A stretch of 64,000 nt of DNA from Fonsecaea monophora (Eukaryota > Ascomycota > Eurotiomycetes > Chaetothyriales > Herpotrichiellaceae): positions 119,938 to 183,937 of the forward strand of contig NW_019173997.1 in the NCBI RefSeq assembly GCF_001642475.1, in the 5' to 3' direction. A program made the translations under genes and the position numbers. The number at the start of each line of letters is the position of its first letter. The first letter of the stretch is position 1. Of the stretch, positions 33,748 to 43,926 are shown piece after piece. The notes under the pieces were generated by a model. That model was not told where the DNA came from and ran no database searches. It was given only the letters and a program-made list of their open reading frames with translations.

Positions 33748-36168
33748 ATGTCTGCGATAACTTCACCAACCCAACTTCAGTATCACCCTCATCGTGAGCC
33801 ATCATACGAATTCGCCGCCGTCCAAAGCACCAAAATTGCTGAATCAATTGTTGCAGTATTGGAAAGGTCTCCGAGAGATCCCCCACAACACCTGCTGCAA
33901 GAGGCCCAACGGCTTGCAGCATATCAAAAACCGAAGGAGAGACTCGTTGGCTTCGTTGGAAATTCTGGTGCCGGAAAGAGCAGTACCCTCAACTCTCTCT
34001 TCGATGAAGACGGCCTCGCAAAGACTGGTGCCTGCGGCTCGGCCGTGACCCCTTTCGCCGCCGAATACCGATACCGTGAGCCCGGCCAAGCGGCTCCCTT
34101 CACCTTGATCTGCAGGATGATGGCCGGAAAAGAGTTGGGCAAGTACTTTGGAGATCTACTTGGAGACTACTGGAGTACTTCAACGATCGGCCGAATGAAC
34201 CATGAAGAGGACAATTCCAACTCGTACGAAGATACCCAGGCAGCACGCGATATCTTTGAGGCCACATTCGGAGGAATAGAAGATTTCGACATAGATCGCC
34301 TCAACTACGACGAGAATGACGAAGACGGCAACGCTGCCAGAAGATACTTGTCAGAATTGTGCAACCGGCTGGACTTTCCCGACAATATGACCGCAGACGG
34401 CGAATGGAGAGAGGAATCAGAGGACGCCGCCGGGTGCGAGGATCATCAGTCATTGCTCCAGGAACGAGGGCTTTGGCCCCTGGTCATGTATTTTTCAATC
34501 TTTGCAGACACGGACATGCTAAAATATGGCCTCACCTTGGTCGACCTTCCAGGTTTCAATGACACAAACCTCGCCCGGGTCAGAGCGGCAAGGAAAGCCC
34601 AGTCAAAATGCGACGATATTTGCGTCGTTGCGGATATTGCAAGGGTCACTGACAGTCAGATTTTGCAGCAGAATCTGGAACTTATCCAAGCAAAGGCTGA
34701 GGGGTTAAAGTTGACCACGGTCAATATCACAATCATATGTACCAAGTCAGCCGCAGATTTGGACAGGAATAAAAGCGTGGAAAAATTGGTGGACCGTACC
34801 CAGCTCAACTACGCCAGAGCCGAGCTACAGAAGGCCAAAGGCGCAAGCGAACAAGTGAAGAAGCATGCTGAGCGCAGACTGGAGACCCTTCTCATTACTG
34901 CTCGGAATCAGAAGGTGGAAAAAGATCTACAAAAAAAGTATGGCGCATACATCAAGGGCGGAATACTTAAAGTATTCTGCGTTGATAACCGCATGTACTG
35001 GAACGCCACTTGTGACGCAGAGCGAGAGCTGAGTGGCATTCCAGCTCTACAACAACATCTGAGTGGTCTTCCGGCCGCATCTTTGTTCAAGGAGACGGAT
35101 CTTTTTCTGGCCAGAAAGATTCCAGCACTGGTCAGCTCTTTTACGACTTGGGTGGAGTCCTGCAGAGTTGACCTCGAGCTCGAAAATCGCCCACGGCTTC
35201 CCCGAGCAGGCGACCTGAGATTGTGTCTAGACAAGGTTGAGGAATGGGCCACTGGAATGTCTCGGGTTTTTGAACGATGTTTCAACGCGCGATTGAAAGA
35301 ATGCTCAAAGTCGATCTGCGCAGCCTGCCTCAAGGTCGCTCAAGACTGGGAGAAGTGGCCTGGAGGGTCAGTAACTTGCTGCATTAGACATGCCGGCAAT
35401 TATACGAAAGGCACAATGGGTGACAGAAATTGGAACAAGGAGCTGCTGGAGTGTTTCGAGGACGAGATCATGGGCCAGAGTTGGCACGAATTTGAAGTCG
35501 CGACCGATCCGCTTCTCAATGGACTCCGTGACATCGTCGCGGTCTTCCAAGGGTACGCAGAGCAATGCGCCGGATCGCAAGCCCCTGGCAATTTCCTACG
35601 TTCGCTTACCGCTAGACTGGACATCCTGAAGAGCACCTTTCAAGAAGAGATCAAGCTCTGTCTCAAGGGGATCAGTCTCATGAGGGTTCACGCGATCGGG
35701 ACTCACCAGAACTCTTACATTGTGGACTGCATGCTCGAAAAATACCAGGAAGCCTGCAAACCTAGAGGTATAGTTTCGCTTCCCTTGGCCCTTGTCTCTT
35801 GAGCTCTACTAGGAACTGACTGAAGAATAGGTGCTGGAGCGGTCAGGACACGTCTCGCCATCTTGCAAAACTGGGTTAGTAGCGAGGAATTTGTCGAGGC
35901 CTTTCGGACACATCTTGCCGAAGATTTCCAAGATGTCATTGACGACGTTTCGGCCCGGGTCAAGGCAGCTCTGGAACATCAGATCGAGGCGATCGAGTCG
36001 GACCTCGAGGCTATCCAACCCTCCAAGGGCAACGAGCGGCTATTTAGGACCGATCCAGACTACGGGCAAGAGTGTGAGGACATTCTGTCCATGGTGACCA
36101 AGCAGCTGGAGGAGATTGACGAGCTAGCCGCCACAGCGCGAGCGATGGCCCGTGAACGCTACGGATGA
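33748..36168 (+). CDS. Large dynamin/SLIP-GC-like P-loop GTPase
   Basis: Exons 33748-35767 and 35831-36168, intron 63 bases (GTATAG...AGAATAG), 785 residues. The frame opens earlier at a TTG, so the start is the ATG at 33748. G1 is GNSGAGKSS (about 71-79). A conserved Thr in SAVTPFAAEY is a candidate G2. G3 is DLPGFNDTN (266-274) and G4 a CTKSAAD form rather than NKxD. Between G1 and G3 lies a ~150-residue insert with an acidic loop. After the GTPase domain come long helices with Lys/Glu-rich coiled coil (about 345-400) and a helical C terminus completed by exon 2 (SMVTKQLEEIDELAATARAM). No membrane span is seen. The layout matches fungal proteins often called nuclear GTPase SLIP-GC-like; that vertebrate name describes similarity, not a shown role. 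Confidence 0.85.
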
Positions 36169-37594
36169 AGAATGGAGATTGCGAACAGAGACAGAAGGAG
36201 GGGGTTGACCGAACAAAAGAAGTGCGAGCGACTACGTGACGGAAACCAGAACAGCAGACCCTACAGCCAAAGGCTAAGACGGGGGCGCCGGGAGCTGAGA
36301 ACAAACACCACAGAGAGCTGGCTGCTACTTGATTGAGGTGCTTGCATACTGCTCTTGTTTCCACCATCACCTGGGACCGGACTTGGATCTCTGGGCGTGG
36401 GGCGGCCTGGCTAGATAGGAGTTGGTCCACGAGGTACTTGACCAGAGACGACTCTTTCGCCACACAGTGACAATTGACAACGGGGTCATTTTTCGAGTAG
36501 TTTCTGTCACGTACGGGGTCTGCCCCCCTGCTCGCACCTCCATACCTCTTCCTACCGATGGACGAGAGATCCCCTTCCCCCTTTTCTTTCCTCTGTCTAT
36601 CACAGCCTTGCCATATATCTACCTCGCTCCCTCGCTCCCTCCCTACCTAGTAGCATGTATATATGATTGTCTCATGTCCGTGCGATACTTATAAGGCTTC
36701 TAGGCGTGCTACACAGGCCAGTATATACATTGGTACATAGCTACACAGACACATAGCCACACAAGTTAGTGCTTGTGTTAGTGTCAGTGTTAGTGTTTGG
36801 GTTGGTCTACATCTCCTTCCTTCTCTCCCCGGTCCCTTCCCCTCCCTTTCTTCTTAGTCTCTCTCTATGTCGGGCTCCCTCTCCTTTACATGCCACCACA
36901 CTGTATTTGACTTTGACACTGGAACAGGGAAAAGAGGTGGTACCGTACTGTGCCTTGCTCGATGCGACCTGTCCGTCCCAGTTGATATCATCGGCAGGGA
37001 AGGCCGAGGACCATATGTAGCCTAGCTAGCAAGTAGCTATATGTAGAGCTGTCTCTTGGAGCAACTGGGCATCAGGAAGCAAACTTGAATGAAAATGCGG
37101 CTTTAGATGAAGAGAACGGGAGGAGCACAATCAAGAAGAACAAAGTAGTCCTGTAGAGGAGGAATCGATGGAAGAAGAAAGAAAGAATGGAAGGTCGGGA
37201 AGGAGAAGAAGAGGAAGAAGCTTTGGAAGGTAGGTGGTGACAGATTATATATAAAGGCCGCAGAGAAACCACTGTACCTCTGTACAAGGTTCATCGTCGT
37301 GACTGAAAAGTGAAACTAGGGTGAGGAAGACTAAGTTAGTTTGACCACTTGTAAGGTACTTCGAATCTCTCTTAATTGGCCGTGGGGAAGATACTCACGT
37401 CTTCTTCTCTATTACCTTAATTGCAGATCATCATGATCAATAATCAAGAGCAGGTGAGGTTTGAGTACAGACTATTCTTCTGTTGCAAGCCCTTCTTTAT
37501 GATGGAAGGCATCTATTCAGGGGACTGCCGTCAGCATCTCTCGACATTGGCCGGTACCAAGGGTATCAGTTAGCCGACTCGACAAGGAGGAACG

Positions 37595-37632
<38 letters not shown>

Positions 37633-37637
37633 TTTCA
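36169..37637. other. Convergent intergenic region with pyrimidine-rich tracts
   Basis: 3' flanks of the GTPase gene (plus) and the ankyrin gene (minus). Contains pyrimidine-rich stretches (about 36540-36660 and 36800-36880), a purine-rich stretch (about 37100-37230), TATA-like runs near 36655-36730, and the GT tract. No convincing gene on either strand. Confidence 0.5.
37596..37630. repeat. (GT)17 dinucleotide microsatellite
   Basis: An uninterrupted run of GT units ending 8 bases before the ankyrin gene's stop codon. It therefore sits at the start of that gene's 3' untranslated region as an AC run in the mRNA. Confidence 0.97.
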
Positions 37638-39887
37638 TTACACTATCTTCGTTTCCGAGTATCGTAATGAGGCATTGCTCAATATCTGCATCATCGATTT
37701 GTTGTTCTTCCTGATGGCATACTGCAATGGCGACTCGTTGTTGACACTAGGGACGGTTGGATTGGCACCTTTGCTGAGTAGCATCATGGCAATAGACACG
37801 TCGCCTCTGTAGACGGCACGGTAGAGTGGCGATTCTCCAGTGGGATTGGCCTCGTTGGCGACGTTGGGATCTGCTCCTCGACCCAGCAGTAATGAGACCA
37901 GTTGGCTGTTTCCAGCGTAGACGGCACGATATAGACATGTCTCTCCTGTGGGAGCTCCAACTCTTGGCTCAGCACCGTAGGCGAGCAGCAAGGCACAGAT
38001 CGAAGTGTCGTTCTTGTACACGGCACGGTACAGAACCGTCTCACCATTGTGACTCTGTACGTTCGCCTTAGCACCATGAGCTAAGAGGAGTGAAGTGGCT
38101 GTTGCGTTGCCGTTGTAGACTGCTCGATAGAGGATTGGGTCGCCCTCGGAATTGACGGCATTGATGTCGGCGCCAGCACTCAGGAGGAGGCTGACCATGA
38201 ACAGGTCGCCGCGCGAAACGGCTTGAGAGAGCGGACTATCTCCAGATTTGTTGGCTGCGTTGGCGTCCGACCCACGGTCAAGCAGTTGGCTCACCAGTGT
38301 GCTATTACCATGGGAGACGGCGAGGTTCAGCACCGTCTCCCCTTTTGGAGGTCGGCGGTTGGTATCGGCGCCGATTTTCAATAGCATTTCGGTGATTGAG
38401 GAACTCCCTTTTAATATGGCGGTGTAAACTGGCGTCTCCCCCTTGAGGTTTTCAGAGTCAATATCCTTTTGGACGACATCCCTCGCGAGGAGGAGAGAGA
38501 CAATAGAAGAATGTCCTTGATTCACGGCCAACGACAGCGGCGTTTCTGCATTTCTGTTCTTTGCTCTCGGGTTAGCTCCATGTTCCAGGAGAGTTTTGAC
38601 CATGCTGGTATTCCCTGTCGCAATGAAACGGTTCAGTGGTGTGTCTCCGTCTCGGTTTCTCTGGTTCACGTCCACGCCGCCTTTCAGTAATAATTTGATC
38701 ATAGAAGAATCATGCCTATTGACTGCAATGTCGAGCATTGTATCTTTCCCAATTGGCCTCGCGAGGACATTGGCTCCCGCCTCCAGAAGTGCCGTGGCGT
38801 TCTTTGTTTGACCGCGAGACACGGCGAGATATAACGGGGTTTCCCCTGCTGAAGTTACTTCTTCCAGTCCCTCGGTTGACCTCTCGAGTAGCATCTTGAG
38901 TATACTTGAGCGGTCGTATATCACGGCCACATGAAGAGGGCTGTTTGCTTCTGGGGGCCGAGCGTGAGGATCGGCGTCATTTTCCAGTAGTAGTTTCACA
39001 ATCGACTTGTCTCCTTGAGACACCGCACGGTAGAGTGCTGTTTCGCCCTTTCTGTTTCTTGCGTCAATGTACACCGAGCCCTGCTCAAGAAGGCGGCGAA
39101 CCTCCGACTCTTTCCCTCTGGCGACGGCTTTGTGGAGTGAATTGTCCTCTCCCAGCGAAGAAGCGGAGTCTCGACCGCATGACTGCGGCGTCGGTCTCCC
39201 AGTAGGTGACGAGTCTTCAGGGAATATCAAGATGATTTTCAGGCCACGAGGCCCAAAAAACCCGGCGTTCCACTGTGCCACGACGGTCTCGATTCTGATT
39301 CTCCGCAGAGTGGAAGGATCTGTCAGAGGGCTACTTCCAGCTGTAGATGTCTTGCTCGGTGGAAGAGACAGACGATCAACCAGGTCCGTAAGCGCTTCTG
39401 GCCTTGACTTTACGTTCTCAACGCTGCTGGATGAGAAGGACTGTATTCTGGCCGAATGGTTCAGTGCATTCGTTCGGGTTGGGTGGGTTGTTGCCTCCCC
39501 ACGCGCAGGAAACAGGTGATTCACAAAGGTTGTCCAGTCATATTCGTCGACCTCACGCAGCTGGAAGAGGGAATTTTTTAGAGGGAATGGTATTGTCCCT
39601 GCGCCATCATGTGGTTGAATCACAATGGTGTGGATGAAAAAGTCATGGGGTGGTGATCGACTCGGGGGACGAAGCTCAAAGTATGGCGCGGCCGAGATGA
39701 ATCCCGACTGCTCAACCTCCAGAGGACTGATACTGCGCACCCCATGTTCTCGGGAAGAGACTGCAGTGTCTTGTAAGGCGTGTGGCTGTGGGTTGACGGT
39801 AGTCGACGAAGCGTATACCGGGGCTGCGGTTGGTGGGAAGCTGAGGTTGGGATCGTGAGGATGATATGGTGGCGGCGATTCATCCAT
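37638..39887 (-). CDS. Ankyrin-repeat protein, 15 repeats
   Basis: Single exon, 749 residues, ATG at 39887. Residues 1-250 form a non-repeat N-terminal region containing SAAPYFELRPPSRSPPHDFF, a DEYDWTTFVNHLFP segment and VVAQWNAGFFGPRG, an arrangement I have seen in other fungal ankyrin proteins. From about 250 to 745 there are 15 recognisable 33-residue ankyrin repeats, each with a G-E-T/S-P-L-x-x-A-V core and an I/V-x-x-L-L-L-x-x-G-A-x-x second half. The four repeats 11-14 share the core LYRAVY and look more alike than the rest. No signal peptide or membrane span. The likely role is protein binding; the partner is unknown. Confidence 0.9.
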   Translation of the reverse strand: MDESPPPYHPHDPNLSFPPTAAPVYASSTTVNPQPHALQDTAVSSREHGVRSISPLEVEQSGFISAAPYFELRPPSRSPPHDFFIHTIVIQPHDGAGTIPFPLKNSLFQLREVDEYDWTTFVNHLFPARGEATTHPTRTNALNHSARIQSFSSSSVENVKSRPEALTDLVDRLSLPPSKTSTAGSSPLTDPSTLRRIRIETVVAQWNAGFFGPRGLKIILIFPEDSSPTGRPTPQSCGRDSASSLGEDNSLHKAVARGKESEVRRLLEQGSVYIDARNRKGETALYRAVSQGDKSIVKLLLENDADPHARPPEANSPLHVAVIYDRSSILKMLLERSTEGLEEVTSAGETPLYLAVSRGQTKNATALLEAGANVLARPIGKDTMLDIAVNRHDSSMIKLLLKGGVDVNQRNRDGDTPLNRFIATGNTSMVKTLLEHGANPRAKNRNAETPLSLAVNQGHSSIVSLLLARDVVQKDIDSENLKGETPVYTAILKGSSSITEMLLKIGADTNRRPPKGETVLNLAVSHGNSTLVSQLLDRGSDANAANKSGDSPLSQAVSRGDLFMVSLLLSAGADINAVNSEGDPILYRAVYNGNATATSLLLAHGAKANVQSHNGETVLYRAVYKNDTSICALLLAYGAEPRVGAPTGETCLYRAVYAGNSQLVSLLLGRGADPNVANEANPTGESPLYRAVYRGDVSIAMMLLSKGANPTVPSVNNESPLQYAIRKNNKSMMQILSNASLRYSETKIV

Positions 39888-40853
39888 TTAGTATCGATAG
39901 TCAACAACAGGGCGTCAGGGACAAGGTGAAGTCTGTTGGAGATGGAGCATTGGAGGACGCAATTGACATATATTGTTGATGGATCCCAAAGGTTGAAAGC
40001 TGCTCGTGGGTGTTTGGGTGGCTGAGGCCAGGCACCAAGAATTAAATTCCAAGCGAAAGTCGCATGTCGCATGTCGCAGGCAGAAGTGAATCTTCTAATA
40101 CCGAGAATACGAGTTGCCGAGTTGAGCGGGTGGCAGCACCGCACCGTCACAAACCACAAACATGTTTTCACAAGGCCTCAATAGTCAATCTCAGCAGTGT
40201 ATCTTGTCCATAGTCCATATTATCAAGGACACGGTTGTAGAACAATGTCGGTCACGAAGATATTGGTGTGTGGTATATCTTCGGTCTATACCACGAAGGG
40301 AAGTAGCCATGGAGCACAAGAAATTAATGGCCAAGTAGCCAGTCACGTCTGTTCTAAATACTTCGACCTCAAGATCACTATGAGGATATAATATCCAAAA
40401 TGTCTCCCTCGCAATACCCCTTGGATGGAGACAATCTTTATCCATTCTGGGAGAGCCGCGCGCTGGTTCCCAATCTGGACTAGATCATCTACGACAGCGC
40501 GCGCAAGAGTCTCGGGTCTCTCCACCACCGCGCGATACTATCAAAGAAAGGGAGTGGGATGCCTGAGTCCAGACTCAAGAGAGCTGATATTCAAGACGTA
40601 AAGCCTCAATTACCCTGTTACAATGATGAAGTCTAGCATCACAGCTGACAAATTGCTCTGCTACCTGGAGGGGTATGATAGAGGCTATACAAGTATAAAT
40701 ACTGCTAGATGTCCTCCGGGACAGTGAGACTAATCAGCAGACTTTCTTCATCTCTCAACTTCAGCTTCAGCTTGAACCTTGAACACAAGTATCTCAGTCT
40801 CTGTCCTTACATTCAACACCCAGTTCTCTTCGTCCTCTCACCATATCACCAAC
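39888..40853. other. Divergent intergenic region, ankyrin / NmrA-like genes
   Basis: Contains both 5' flanks. A tandem CGCATGT pair lies near 40062-40076 and the NmrA-like TATA box near 40694. No gene seen. Confidence 0.5.
40694..40700 (+). promoter_or_regulatory. TATA box of the NmrA-like gene
   Basis: TATAAAT 154 bases upstream of the ATG at 40854. Transcription from about 40725 would give a pyrimidine-rich leader of roughly 130 bases. Confidence 0.55.
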
Positions 40854-41990
40854 ATGGTTACAGTTGCTGTCGCCGGGGGCACCGGTAATGTCGGCCGCAC
40901 CATCGCCGACGCATTGAAGGCGAGCTCAAACCACAAAGTCATTGTCCTGGCACGCAAAGTAAGCAATTGTACCTTATACCTCTGGCCACCACTCACCAGC
41001 CTACTCAGGAATCCAAGGCACAGGACATCAGCGTCCCAGTCTTTGGTGTGGACTACCAAGACGTCGACTCAGTCTCTCACTTGCTAGAGACCAACAACGT
41101 CGAAACTGTCATCTCGGCCCTCAGTGTCAGAGGTCCTGTCGAGGGTGCCTCTGAAATCAGCCTCGTCAAGGCAGCAGCAAAAGCCTCAACAACAAAACGA
41201 TTCATTGCGAGTGAATATGGGACTGTGGCGCCAACTGAGAAGTTAGTTATATGCCGTCTTTTCCAGCTTGAAACCACCAATTTTCGAGGGAGATATTGAC
41301 TGACCGGTTTTAACAAATGATCCAGAGACCTGCAGCTGCCGCAGCACGAACATCGTCTCGCAACCATCGCTGAGTTGAAGAAGACTGACCTCGAATGGAC
41401 CAGAGTCCACAATGGATACTTCTTGGACTATTTCGGCATACCCTATATCGAAACCCACATGACGCCAGTTTCCTTTGTCGTCGACATGGCCAACAAGGCT
41501 GCGGCAATACCAGGTACAGGCAATGATCTCGTTTGCTTCACCTACACAAAAGATTTGGCCAAGTTTGTCGTCGCAGCTCTCGACCTGGAACATTGGGACG
41601 AATCTTTGTTTTGCTATGGGGATAAGGTGACCTGGAATGAGTTTCTAGCTATTGCCGAAGAGATGAGAGGTCAGTCTATCTGGTTCGCAAACTCTTTGGT
41701 GGCCACATAAATACTGACTTGAAGCCATATATCAACCAGGCTCAAAATTCACTGTGACCTATGACAGTGTTGAGCAGTTGGCAAGAGGTGAAATCACTGA
41801 GCTTCCCTCTCACCCTGCCATATACCCTTACTTCCCCAAACCGCTTTTCCAACAATACTTCGGCAAGTTCGGACTGTACGTGACGGCTGGATTGTTTGAT
41901 TTCCAACATGGCACAACCCTCAACAACAAGTTCCCAGACATCAAACCAACCACGGTCAGAGAGATGCTCAGTGTCTGGGTTGGCAAATAG
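40854..41990 (+). CDS. NmrA-like / isoflavone-reductase-like NAD(P)-binding protein
   Basis: Four exons: 40854-40958, 41009-41241, 41326-41669, 41740-41990; introns 50, 84 and 70 bases with GT...AG borders and consistent phases; 310 residues. The dinucleotide loop is GGTGNVG (8-14) at the end of the first strand, followed by VIVLARK. Later marks are TVISALSVRG, KRFIASEYGT (the S-E-Y-G turn of this family), WTRVHNGYFLDYFG and FTYTKDLAKFVVAALD. These fit the atypical short-chain NmrA/PCBER/isoflavone-reductase group, which includes both NADPH-dependent reductases of aromatic compounds and redox-sensing regulators. Catalytic activity cannot be decided from sequence. It converges with the Zn2Cys6 gene 118 bases away, which suggests a regulator-target pair. 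Confidence 0.9.
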
Positions 41991-42108
41991 TTTCCATGTA
42001 GCTCCCACCATTCATTTTCTGAGAATTCAACACCATCATATGATGGTAGTGTCTGGGATTGTTGTGTTTCCAAGTCAGAGTCAAGATGGGATTTAGCGAC
42101 GAAAGCCC

Positions 42109-43926
42109 CTACACCAGCAATGCAGGTGTGCCCAGAACTCGGAGACAGGCTGCAAGATCCCACTCTTGTCCATCTCGTGTCTCTCGGCTCTCCCATACCC
42201 TTTCCATGATTTTGCGAGCCTCGCCCAATCCACCAACCAAGGTGAATTTGTCTACTCTTGTCAAACATTGTCGAAATTGCTCTTGTTGACCCGGGCCCTC
42301 GCATAAACAGCCTGCAACACAGAGTGGCCAAGCAAGAGTCCGAAGATGATCAGGAGAGTCGATTGATTGCAGTAGTGCGAGAATCCCAGCCACGCCGACG
42401 CGGATCTCTGTGGTGGATGGCTGCCAGCCAGAAACAACGACTGCTAGATACAGGTGGGCAGCGTACGCCCAGATGCGTGTAGTGGTCGTAGATGTCCTTC
42501 CCGACGCAGAAAGACCAGGTTTCAAGTAAGATCGAAAGTTGAGAGAATTGGCTTTCCCACAGTCTGAGGCTTGCTCGTCGAGGCTTGAAATCCCATCATT
42601 CAAAGAACGAGATATCTGGCTCGCCCGATCAACAAGCTCTATCATCGACAGCCTTGCAACCTTTTTCATATTCTGTTTCCAGACATTTAGAACAGTTATC
42701 TGACTGACTGCAAGCAGTACCCAGTTCTGACAGCCCATCAGATTCGACAGTCGTATTGGAACCTTGCCAAAATCCGTCTCGCCATTGTCTTGAACGTCAA
42801 GAAGAAGTGGATGCCAGTCGAGCAACCGAGGCGGCTGTTCTAGGGCTGTACTGGCAATAATGTCGATGAAGACCAAGAGGCCAGTGAAGAACCGGAATCC
42901 AGCCTGTTCCGGACTCCAAATGTAGCACCCATCAGGGTCGACGCCAAACTGGAGAGGTACAGCCATTGTTTCTAGAGCGGCAAGCAATCCGGATTCAGAC
43001 GCCGTTGTGGCGGTGCTCTCCCAGATCTCCTCAAACAGTGCGAGAGCTGGTGTAAGATGTAGATTCCAGTTCGCGGACCTACTCAGTGCCACCTCGAAGA
43101 TCAGGAACTGAATAATGCTCTCCATCACCCGCGCCTTGTCAATGAGTATCACTTGTGGGCCACGATGGCTCAGGTCACGTATGTCGTGCTGGATCATTTC
43201 AAAGCACCTGTCCGTTTGCCTCCCTACTTCTTTCCAGAGCTGAATTTTGCAGGCACCATGTTGCTCTGGATATGTATCAATCAACGTGAATATGAAGAAG
43301 TAGATACTCAAGCTCATCGCGGAATGGAAGGCGACTTTGTTGCGCCTCAAAAGTGCCAGCACCCAACTACGGCCTGTTTCATGAAGGCCGGGCTGGTAGA
43401 ACGGGAACAAGAGGGGAAACACATAGTCCAAATACTTTGTTAGGAAGTCGACATCGAAGTCCCGACCGCGTGCCAACATGGGGATTTGGTCGTCGACTTG
43501 CTCGTAGTCGTCCAGAAATCCAAGGACAGACGTCATCCACTGTGCCACATATGCCTCTGAGGCTGCGGAGGTTGTAGTAATACTGCTTTGTTTCGTGTAC
43601 GCCTGAGTCTCGCGACCTAGCCGCGAAGGGTCCTGCAAAGTCGCCTTTCCTGACTCTATGATGAAGTTCCGGCCTCCCATCTCATTTGTACACTCTGGCA
43701 CTGTTTGCCTCGCTCCCCGGGCACCGGCGTGTCGCTTGACCTGCAATTTGAGTTTCTCCGTCATGTCTCTCTGTTGCCTTCCTCTATCCATCCATTCTGG
43801 CTTGCTGGCGCTGCTGTGGCAAGGGATTTCCAAGGAGGCGCAATTCCTACATTTGGGTTTTGCGCCGTCACACTTCTTGCGGCGAAGCCGACAAGTCCAG
43901 CATCCACCTTCGGTCTTCCCAGCCAT
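42109..43926 (-). CDS. Zn2Cys6 fungal transcription factor
   Basis: Single exon, 605 residues. The frame opens at a TTG upstream; the ATG at 43926 starts MAGKTEGGC directly before the zinc cluster. The binuclear zinc cluster is Cys9, 12, 19, 26, 29 and 36 with the spacing C-x2-C-x6-C-x6-C-x2-C-x6-C and a basic first loop (RLRRKK). After a basic linker, residues ~130-600 are helical and fit the fungal-specific transcription factor domain (the Fungal_trans_2 type): FLDDYEQV, VFPLLFPFYQPG, LRRNKVAFHSAMSLS and a C-terminal CLTRVDKF region. Such proteins bind CGG-containing sites and often control adjacent pathway genes. The most likely local targets are the NmrA-like gene and the dehydrogenase/monooxygenase/transporter group downstream; this is inference. 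Confidence 0.93.
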   Translation of the reverse strand: MAGKTEGGCWTCRLRRKKCDGAKPKCRNCASLEIPCHSSASKPEWMDRGRQQRDMTEKLKLQVKRHAGARGARQTVPECTNEMGGRNFIIESGKATLQDPSRLGRETQAYTKQSSITTTSAASEAYVAQWMTSVLGFLDDYEQVDDQIPMLARGRDFDVDFLTKYLDYVFPLLFPFYQPGLHETGRSWVLALLRRNKVAFHSAMSLSIYFFIFTLIDTYPEQHGACKIQLWKEVGRQTDRCFEMIQHDIRDLSHRGPQVILIDKARVMESIIQFLIFEVALSRSANWNLHLTPALALFEEIWESTATTASESGLLAALETMAVPLQFGVDPDGCYIWSPEQAGFRFFTGLLVFIDIIASTALEQPPRLLDWHPLLLDVQDNGETDFGKVPIRLSNLMGCQNWVLLAVSQITVLNVWKQNMKKVARLSMIELVDRASQISRSLNDGISSLDEQASDCGKANSLNFRSYLKPGLSASGRTSTTTTRIWAYAAHLYLAVVVSGWQPSTTEIRVGVAGILALLQSIDSPDHLRTLAWPLCVAGCLCEGPGQQEQFRQCLTRVDKFTLVGGLGEARKIMERVWESRETRDGQEWDLAACLRVLGTPALLV

